Below are positions 53,123 to 58,558 of a DNA stretch of 58,558 nt, piece by piece. Both the position numbers and the translations under genes were made by a program. The notes below the pieces were generated by a model that saw only the letters and a program-made list of their open reading frames with translations, ran no database searches and had not been told where the DNA came from. The stretch lies in contig CAJMQQ010000011.1 of the NCBI GenBank assembly GCA_905215625.1, positions 1 to 58,558 on the forward strand, read 5' to 3'. Position 1 is the stretch's first letter. Every line of letters begins with the position of its first letter. Source of the DNA: an uncultured bacterium. GTDB taxonomy: Bacteria > Bacillota > Clostridia > Lachnospirales > Lachnospiraceae.

Positions 53123-53763
53123 TCCAGCACCTCGCCAAGATTTTCAATCTCAAAATCTGCCAGAGAACGATCAAAACCGAACCGGTCGTCGATTACTGCC
53201 GCAATCTTCATTCCAGCTCTGCTGGCCGCAGTAATACCGATTGTGGAATCCTCGACAACCAGACATTCTTCCGGCTTCACTCCCAGTTTTCCCGCTGTAT
53301 AGAAGTAAATCTCCGGATCCGGTTTGCCTCTTTCAAACATATTGCCGCTGACAACCTGGTCAAAGTAATCCACGATTCCATTTTCCGTCAGCACCCGGAT
53401 TACCAGAGGCAATTTCGTCGCAGATGCCACTGCCAGTCTATATCCATTTTCTTTTAAATAAGCAATCAAATCTTTTGCTTCTTTCCGGAATATGCTGCGG
53501 TAGTCAATGGTTTCATAAATGGTTCTCTTTTCCCGGTACTCTTCCCGGAGACTTTCCCAGTCCTGTCCGTTTGCCGCTGCATTCTGGACGATTGTCCAGG
53601 TATCTTTTGCTGTGCTGCCTACCACGCTAAATAAATCTTCTTTTGTAACTTCTGGATTCTTTGTCTGGACAAACTTCAGCAGATCCTCTAAATACAGCAT
53701 TTCGCTGTCAATCAATACTCCGTCCATGTCAAAAATCACTGCTTTTATCTTGTTTCCCGTCAT
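53092..53763 (-). CDS. HAD hydrolase, beta-phosphoglucomutase-like
   Basis: The 223-residue HAD enzyme has the motif VIFDMDGVLIDSEML (Asp 11 and 13), a helical cap, the Ser/Thr motif LAVASATKLPLV, and RGKPDPEIYFYTAGKLG with ECLVVEDSTIGITAA. These match the beta-phosphoglucomutase/phosphatase branch. Whether it is a mutase or a phosphatase of small sugar phosphates cannot be said. It starts the ThrE-pyrC run. Confidence 0.87.
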   Translation of the reverse strand: MTGNKIKAVIFDMDGVLIDSEMLYLEDLLKFVQTKNPEVTKEDLFSVVGSTAKDTWTIVQNAAANGQDWESLREEYREKRTIYETIDYRSIFRKEAKDLIAYLKENGYRLAVASATKLPLVIRVLTENGIVDYFDQVVSGNMFERGKPDPEIYFYTAGKLGVKPEECLVVEDSTIGITAASRAGMKIAAVIDDRFGFDRSLADFEIENLGEVLECLKKLEESQ

Positions 53764-53843
53764 ACGTTCCTCCGTACATCAAACCTGTCCTGTTTTGATT
53801 TTCATCATAGCATAACAAGACGGATTTATCCATTCATAAAATC

Positions 53844-54050
53844 CTACATCTGGCTGCCTGAACGTGAATAAAAGCTGACCAAATACAAGCCGCACAGACC
53901 TACCAGCGCATAAATAATTCTGGACAGCCAGCTCATATTTCCAAAAAGGAAGGATACCAGATTAAAATTAAAAAATCCGATAAGTCCCCAGTTGATTGCG
54001 CCTATAATACTGATGGTCAGCGCCGTATAATCTAATGCTTTATTACCCAT
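53844..54050 (-). CDS. DUF378 small membrane protein
   Basis: This 68-residue protein has two membrane segments and the DUF378 pattern LDYTALTISIIGAINWGLIG, then IIYALVGLCGLYLV. GGAGG lies 7-8 bases before the ATG at 54050. The function is unknown. The family is common in Firmicutes. Confidence 0.88.
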   Translation of the reverse strand: MGNKALDYTALTISIIGAINWGLIGFFNFNLVSFLFGNMSWLSRIIYALVGLCGLYLVSFYSRSGSQM

Positions 54051-54105
54051 ATGATTTCCTCCATTTCTGGTGATGCTACGGATAATATGTGCCAAAAAAC
54101 CATTT

Positions 54106-55590
54106 TTATACACCGGCTGCATCTAATTGTTTTAAGATTTCTGCTTCCCTGTCATCAAACAGCAGTCGTTTATTGTATTCATAATACCGGTCACACTGGT
54201 ACTCCTGCAGAAATGAAACGCTATAATATCTGGAATTTAATTCGGTTACAAACATTACCATTTCCTGGCTGTCCCCAAATGCAGCTTCCATAAAATCAAA
54301 TGCGTGTTCCAGCATCCCGCCGCTTTTTTGTACCAGTTCTTCATAACAATCGCTTTTTTCTCCAAACCAGAAGCGAAGCTGCTGCCAGATCTCTTCCTTG
54401 TCCTGCATTCCTGCCGCCTTTCTCTCCTGATTCCAGCTTTCCAGAACCGATAACACCTGGCGGTAACTCCGATCCTGTCTCGTATTTAAAAGCTCTGCTT
54501 TCTTTTTATCCCTATATTCGGTATCAAAATCTGCTGTAATCTGATCCAGGTCGCCAATCTCCGGAAATCTGCGAAGCTGTTTCATCAGAAGTTCCATCTC
54601 GTCTGATTGTTTCCGGCAGTCGGCAAACTGGCTGGAAAGTCTGGAAAGCAGCAGTCCCACCAGGCTGAACCGTTCGTCAAAGGATGCCTTTGCCGCCTGA
54701 TTGCACACATTTTCCCGTATTACTCCATTTAAAATTTCTTCTACCTGATACTGGCTGCGGTACCGGTTATACAGTTCCAGGTAATTGGCAAAATCTTTTG
54801 CAATTTTAGGATATTGCAGGTATTGGCCGATGACTTCCCGATCCACATTTTTTCCTAATTTTTCATAAACTCCTATCAGCTCTGACAGATCTTCCCAGCC
54901 TCTTGGAGTTGCAAAAAATTTCCCATCTACCGTTGTCTCTATCTGACACAGGTTCTGGGGTTTAATGCTTAAATAGGACTGGATGGCCGGATGAATCATC
55001 TCCCTGGAAGCATATTCTTTCCATGCTTCATAATCCGGTTCTACATGAATTTTCTTAATCCGATCCAGGGTTACCACGTCAAATTCCCGCACTGATTTGT
55101 TATATTCTGGAGGATTGCCTGCTGCTGCAATTACCCAGCCGTCTGGTATTTTGTGGCTGCCAAAGGTTTTGCACTGCAAAAACTGAAGCATGGCCGGAGC
55201 CAGTGTCTCAGACACGCAGTTAATCTCATCAATAAATAAAATTCCTTCTAAAAGTCCTGTTTCCTCCATTTTGTTGTAAACAGAAGCGACTATTTCGCTC
55301 ATGGTATATTCGGTTGCCGTGTATTCTCTGCCGCCAAACTGCCTTTTTTCAATAAACGGCAGTCCCACCGCGCTCTGCCTCGTGTGATGGGTAATGGTAT
55401 AAGATACCAGCCCAATCCCACATTCCCTTGCCGCCTGCTCCATAATCTGGGTTTTTCCAACGCCTGGCGGCCCGATAAGCAGAACCGGTCTCTGTCTGAT
55501 AGACGGGATGGCATACTCCCCCATCTCGTCCTTCATCAGGTAGGCCTCTATGGTGTCTTTAATTTCCTGTTTTGCCCGTTTGATATTCAT
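54106..55590 (-). CDS. MoxR-type AAA+ ATPase
   Basis: The 494-residue protein has a AAA+ core with Walker A LLIGPPGVGKTQIMEQ (about 42-49), Walker B EGILFIDEINCVSETLAP, sensor I in VIAAAGNPPEYNKS, and an arginine-bearing VVTLDRIKKIHVEPDYE. The C-terminal 200 residues are a helical region specific to this operon type. MoxR ATPases act as chaperones on VWA-domain partners. The next gene upstream encodes such a partner and overlaps this one by 32 bp. AGGAGG upstream sets the start at 55590. Confidence 0.88.
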   Translation of the reverse strand: MNIKRAKQEIKDTIEAYLMKDEMGEYAIPSIRQRPVLLIGPPGVGKTQIMEQAARECGIGLVSYTITHHTRQSAVGLPFIEKRQFGGREYTATEYTMSEIVASVYNKMEETGLLEGILFIDEINCVSETLAPAMLQFLQCKTFGSHKIPDGWVIAAAGNPPEYNKSVREFDVVTLDRIKKIHVEPDYEAWKEYASREMIHPAIQSYLSIKPQNLCQIETTVDGKFFATPRGWEDLSELIGVYEKLGKNVDREVIGQYLQYPKIAKDFANYLELYNRYRSQYQVEEILNGVIRENVCNQAAKASFDERFSLVGLLLSRLSSQFADCRKQSDEMELLMKQLRRFPEIGDLDQITADFDTEYRDKKKAELLNTRQDRSYRQVLSVLESWNQERKAAGMQDKEEIWQQLRFWFGEKSDCYEELVQKSGGMLEHAFDFMEAAFGDSQEMVMFVTELNSRYYSVSFLQEYQCDRYYEYNKRLLFDDREAEILKQLDAAGV

Positions 55591-56953
55591 GGGTCGTTCC
55601 TCCTGGCTCTTCTGCAATTAACTCTTCCGGCGACAAAATCAGCTTCATAGCCCAGGCCGGAACTGAAATATCGCTGTAATTTTCCTCTATAAAAACAAAT
55701 GCCGTATCGTAATAAGGGCTTTCTATGGGATAAATGCCTTTTCCATCTGTAAAATAAATCAGTCCTCTCAGCTTGTGAAACTGCCCGGCCGCAGTAAGAG
55801 CCTGAATGTATTCAAAAACCGGCCGGAAATCGGTTCCTCCATGTCCCTGGATGGTAAAATGATCCATATAGTCTTTCATTTCTTCCTGACTGGTAATCAC
55901 CGCATCGGACTGGATTTTATCATCACACTGAATGATGTGGATATTGATTTTCCGGAAATACGTCTCCGACTCTGCCAGAATGGTATAAGTTTCCTCTAAA
56001 AAACGGCGGACCAGATCCCCGGAGCAGGACATGGACGTATCAATAGCAATGGCAAAATCCTCAATACGCCGGATTTCTTTCGTCTCCAGCGGCTCTAACA
56101 GCGGCATATTTCCGTAAAGACTCAGTCCATAGGTATAAAATCCGTAATCAAAGGAATCTGCATCTACCTGCATTTCCTCTTTCAGGACTGAAAACCGGCG
56201 CAAAAACTGTTTGTAATCATACCGCTCCCTGTTTTCTGCCTGAACCTGTTCCAGAAGACTTTGATTGTCCTCAGAAGCATCCTTAGAACCTGTTTCCATG
56301 GCTGTCTGCAGCTTTTCCCGATTGTCTTTCCAGCGGTTCTGCCTGGATGCGGCAGCTTTTGGCGGCTGTTCCCTCTTCCACAGACCGTGATTATCTGCTG
56401 TAAATTCTGCCGCCAGCCTGTTTATCTCCCGTTCCGACAGGCTCATCTCTGTCAGCGCATGGTAAATCCCCTCTGCTGTCAACACCGCCAGACCTCTGTT
56501 TTTCAGTCTCAGGTAAAATTCCCGCCGAACCGGGGACGGATGGACATAGACGCATTTTTGATAGAGGTTGTCAATAATGGACTCCATTGCCACGTCGCAG
56601 GACAGATTCCACAAAATCTCCCGTCCTTCCTTACCGGCTTTGGAAAGCATCTGATTGTCCAGATGACCAAACAGACAGTGAAGCACCAGATGCAGGTATG
56701 CCCGGTTGACAAATACCCGTCCTTTCCGGAATAGTCCAGTCAGATATTCCGGCTGGTAATAAATCAGAAATCCATCTGTGGCAATGCCATATCCCGAAAG
56801 TCCCCAGTCCGCTTCAAATCCCAGGCTGCTGAGGGACAAATCCAGAAACCGCATATTCAGGTACAGTTCATTACGGGATCTGGCCAAAATTTCCGTACAC
56901 AATTCTGCCAGATTTAATTCTGTAAGCTGCCGTTCTCTCGTCGGATCTATCAT
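55559..56953 (-). CDS. VWA-like protein, DUF2201 family
   Basis: The 464-residue protein has an N-terminal region resembling the DUF2201 putative metallopeptidase domain. The C-terminal third looks like a von Willebrand A domain: a MIDAS-like FAIAIDTSMSCSGDLVRRFL, then QGHGGTDFRPVFEYI and GLIYFTDGKGIYP. It is the expected partner of the MoxR ATPase. The ATG overlaps the DUF3783 stop by 4 bases. No zinc-protease HExxH was seen, so protease activity is not claimed. Confidence 0.83.
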   Translation of the reverse strand: MIDPTRERQLTELNLAELCTEILARSRNELYLNMRFLDLSLSSLGFEADWGLSGYGIATDGFLIYYQPEYLTGLFRKGRVFVNRAYLHLVLHCLFGHLDNQMLSKAGKEGREILWNLSCDVAMESIIDNLYQKCVYVHPSPVRREFYLRLKNRGLAVLTAEGIYHALTEMSLSEREINRLAAEFTADNHGLWKREQPPKAAASRQNRWKDNREKLQTAMETGSKDASEDNQSLLEQVQAENRERYDYKQFLRRFSVLKEEMQVDADSFDYGFYTYGLSLYGNMPLLEPLETKEIRRIEDFAIAIDTSMSCSGDLVRRFLEETYTILAESETYFRKINIHIIQCDDKIQSDAVITSQEEMKDYMDHFTIQGHGGTDFRPVFEYIQALTAAGQFHKLRGLIYFTDGKGIYPIESPYYDTAFVFIEENYSDISVPAWAMKLILSPEELIAEEPGGTTHEYQTGKTGN

Positions 56954-57336
56954 GTTTTGTTTGCAAATGCCTCCCGCTCTTTTCTCAGTTCTTCATATAG
57001 CTGGTACAAGGTCCATTGGCTGTTCTGTTCCGTAACAATTGCCTTTAACTCAATCTTGGGAACGCCGGCCTTTCTAAGCTGGAACAGAAGCTGATCCAGA
57101 CGTCTTTCCGTAAACTGATGAAGCACCAGCATTTGTTCTTCAATGGCGCCATCCATTTGTTCTCCTGCTTCATCCGGCTTTCCTTGCTGTTCCATTCCCA
57201 AAAGACTTCCTATGGTTTCTCCTGTCTGTTCATTTGTTACGTTTTTAATCCGAATCCCCATCCGGACCAGCACGCTTTTCATCAGTGCCGGTTTTGGCGC
57301 GTTGCCTGGATTATAATATAACACGACTTCCTTCAT
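56950..57336 (-). CDS. DUF3783-type hypothetical protein
   Basis: The 128-residue protein starts MKEVVLYYNPGNAPKPALMK and has the conserved RMGIRIKNVT early and FQLRKAGVPKIELKAIVTE in the second half. This fits DUF3783, a small family of unknown function in Clostridia. GGGAG 7 bases upstream sets the start at 57336. It is cotranscribed with the MoxR-VWA pair. Confidence 0.75.
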   Translation of the reverse strand: MKEVVLYYNPGNAPKPALMKSVLVRMGIRIKNVTNEQTGETIGSLLGMEQQGKPDEAGEQMDGAIEEQMLVLHQFTERRLDQLLFQLRKAGVPKIELKAIVTEQNSQWTLYQLYEELRKEREAFANKT

Positions 57337-57353
57337 GGTCATTCTCCCTTCTC

Positions 57354-58358
57354 TTATAATTCAAACTTCCGTTTCTTATTTTTAGGCAGAGTTTCTATCT
57401 CCTTCTGCTCTTGATTTTTATAAAATTTCTCCTGGCGCACATTCATCAGCACCGTAACTGCTTCCGTCTGTCCCAGTTTAGAGGCCGCCTCTGTCATAGC
57501 CGTAATCGTTTGTCCATCTATGATGGCATCTTCTGCAATCTGGCCAAGAAGCTTCATATCCTGAACCTGCAAAAAGGCTTTCATAGCAGATGCCGGATGT
57601 TCTTTTAAATAGGTTTTGTACTGTTTTTTTGACGATTCGCTTAGGCTAAAAGGATACCAAAGTCTATACCATGCAAGTTCCGCAGCGGTTTCCGGCTGTT
57701 CCTCTACGCACACGTAAGGAAACAGGGCGTCGTATTCCGGCATCTGCATCTGGGTCTGCCGGAAACAGTACCGGTACCGGTGGCCGCACCCATGGGTCTC
57801 CAATACCAGAATCCTGGCAGGAGTATTTTCCACAGACTCTTCAAAAAATTCCGGAATCAGCAGTTTTGCAGTAATTGTCCCTGATTCATCCCGCATGGTC
57901 AGCCGAAGCATCTGACTGAGTTCTGCAAGGATTTCCGGAAGGCAGGATTTCCTTTCTTCTTCCATACGTACATCCAGTTCTTCCACGCCCCTGCAGCCTG
58001 TAAAAAGTCCGGCTCCCAAATCTCTTATGGAAGACCAGAATGTCAGCTTTCTCAACTTCTCACAGTTATAAAACCCATATTTTCCAATTCGTACCAGGGT
58101 TTTGGGTAAAGCTACCGACTCTACTTTTTCTCCGCAGATCACTGGCATCCCTTCCTGTTTTGTGCCTGGTCTGGGTTCGTTTCTCATCATGGCTGAAAAC
58201 GCATAATCTGCCAGTTCCAGCACCGGAACACGTTCTGTGTGTTCCCCATCTGTCCAGACCTGTTCCGGTATCTCAACCTGTCCGTCCTCTCCTAAAACCC
58301 GCAGAATCCGGGCGCCTTCTGTCTCACCAATCCTGCATATTTCCCATATCAATTCCAT
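57354..58358 (-). CDS. Leucine-rich-repeat (BspA-like) hypothetical protein
   Basis: The 334-residue protein has an N-terminal region followed by BspA-type leucine-rich repeats (VALPKTLVRIGKYGFYNCEK, LTFWSSIRDLGAGLF) and a C-terminal half of about 190 residues without a domain I recognise. There is no signal peptide, so it is probably cytoplasmic. The start at 58358 is favoured by GAAGGAG 11 bases upstream. The frame is also open to an ATG at 58412, which sits directly behind TATAAT hexamers and would be nearly leaderless. It heads the operon with DUF3783, VWA and MoxR genes. Confidence 0.7.
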   Translation of the reverse strand: MELIWEICRIGETEGARILRVLGEDGQVEIPEQVWTDGEHTERVPVLELADYAFSAMMRNEPRPGTKQEGMPVICGEKVESVALPKTLVRIGKYGFYNCEKLRKLTFWSSIRDLGAGLFTGCRGVEELDVRMEEERKSCLPEILAELSQMLRLTMRDESGTITAKLLIPEFFEESVENTPARILVLETHGCGHRYRYCFRQTQMQMPEYDALFPYVCVEEQPETAAELAWYRLWYPFSLSESSKKQYKTYLKEHPASAMKAFLQVQDMKLLGQIAEDAIIDGQTITAMTEAASKLGQTEAVTVLMNVRQEKFYKNQEQKEIETLPKNKKRKFEL

Positions 58359-58463
58359 TGTATCGTGTACTCCTTCAACGGATGGCAAAATCAATTTTTT
58401 TGCATTTCTCATTTATTATATCATCATTATATCCCTGTCTACAAGTTTTTAAAAAGCACAAAA

Positions 58464-58495
58464 GCCGGAAGTCCTCGTAAAATAAGGCTTCCGGC
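58464..58495 (-). terminator. Hairpin downstream of tRNA-Gly
   Basis: GCCGGAAG-CCT pairs with AGG-CTTCCGGC with one bulged base. On the minus strand it follows the tRNA 3' end and a T-rich spacer, and runs into CTTTT. Confidence 0.75.
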
Positions 58496-58507
58496 AAAAA
58501 TAAAAAA

Positions 58508-58558
58508 AGCGCGAGACGGGATTCGAACCCGCGGCCCCCACCTTGGCAAGGTGGTGCT
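58508..58558 (-). tRNA. tRNA-Gly(GCC), 5' part cut by window edge
   Basis: On the minus strand the visible part has the anticodon arm CCACC-TTGCCAA-GGTGG (anticodon GCC), a T arm GCGGG-TTCGAAT-CCCGT and the acceptor strand CTCGCGC with discriminator T, as expected for glycine. CCA is not encoded. The D arm and 5' acceptor strand lie outside the window. Confidence 0.93.

Noticed and set aside
52576..53457. Plus-strand frame of 293 codons
   Set aside because: It is antisense to the ThrE-type and HAD genes, rich in Arg/Pro/Leu as shadow frames are, with no domain seen.

Overview
The window looks like chromosome from a spore-forming gut Firmicute, most likely a Lachnospiraceae (Clostridia). It carries spoIIID, strong AGGAGG ribosome binding sites, lipoprotein binding proteins, AraC/Cache regulators and low-to-medium GC codon use. 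Nearly every gene is on the minus strand and sits in compact operons with ATGA or GTGA overlaps. The exceptions are spoIIID, the defence cassette, two of the three transposase genes and one AraC gene.

Layout. 59-7239: a carbohydrate uptake locus with an AraC/Cache membrane regulator, an LplA-type sugar lipoprotein, two LplB/LplC-type permeases and a GH88 unsaturated glucuronyl hydrolase. 7332-12313: a ferric-siderophore ABC importer (binding protein, ATPase, two permeases) with an AraC regulator. Between the AraC gene and the importer lie three perfect tandem 19-bp repeats and a promoter; two related DtxR-like palindromes sit near the importer and AraC starts. 12519-21257: an accessory region anchored at the 3' end of spoIIID. 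It holds an AT-rich defence cassette (RloA/AbiLi-like ATPase, RloB/AbiLii-like TOPRIM protein, and a third PD-(D/E)XK-like gene split by one in-frame TGA) bracketed by a 43-bp duplication of the spoIIID tail. A nest of insertion sequences follows: IS256 with IS110 lodged upstream of its transposase, and IS1182 abutting the IS256 end. 21314-28241: a small catabolic set (enolase-superfamily dehydratase, esterase, SLC13 transporter, AraC regulator, a 2,4-diaminopentanoate-dehydrogenase-like oxidoreductase, MerR regulator).

28345-43772: a 15-gene cell-surface polysaccharide operon. It encodes UDP-galactopyranose mutase, one GT8 and five GT2 glycosyltransferases, a DegT aminotransferase, an ATP-grasp enzyme, two flippase-type proteins, DUF2304 and DUF2142 membrane proteins, RmlC and an ABC-2 polysaccharide permease whose ATPase partner is not in the window. 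43998-47192: a two-component system preceded by a 66-residue single-pass membrane protein. 47386-49733: a polar amino acid ABC importer with a perfect 16-bp palindrome in its promoter. 49866-53763: a pyrimidine/housekeeping run (YjjG-like HAD, dihydroorotase, split ThrE-type exporter, beta-PGM-like HAD). 53844-58358: DUF378, a MoxR AAA ATPase, a VWA/DUF2201 protein, DUF3783 and a leucine-rich-repeat protein. The window ends inside a tRNA-Gly(GCC).

The most notable material is the accessory region at spoIIID: a three-gene defence-like operon flanked by a duplicated spoIIID tail, next to both a remnant and a complete IS256-type end. The iron-uptake control region and the MoxR-VWA-LRR operon come next. 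All functional names rest on motif recognition in the translated sequence; no database search was run.
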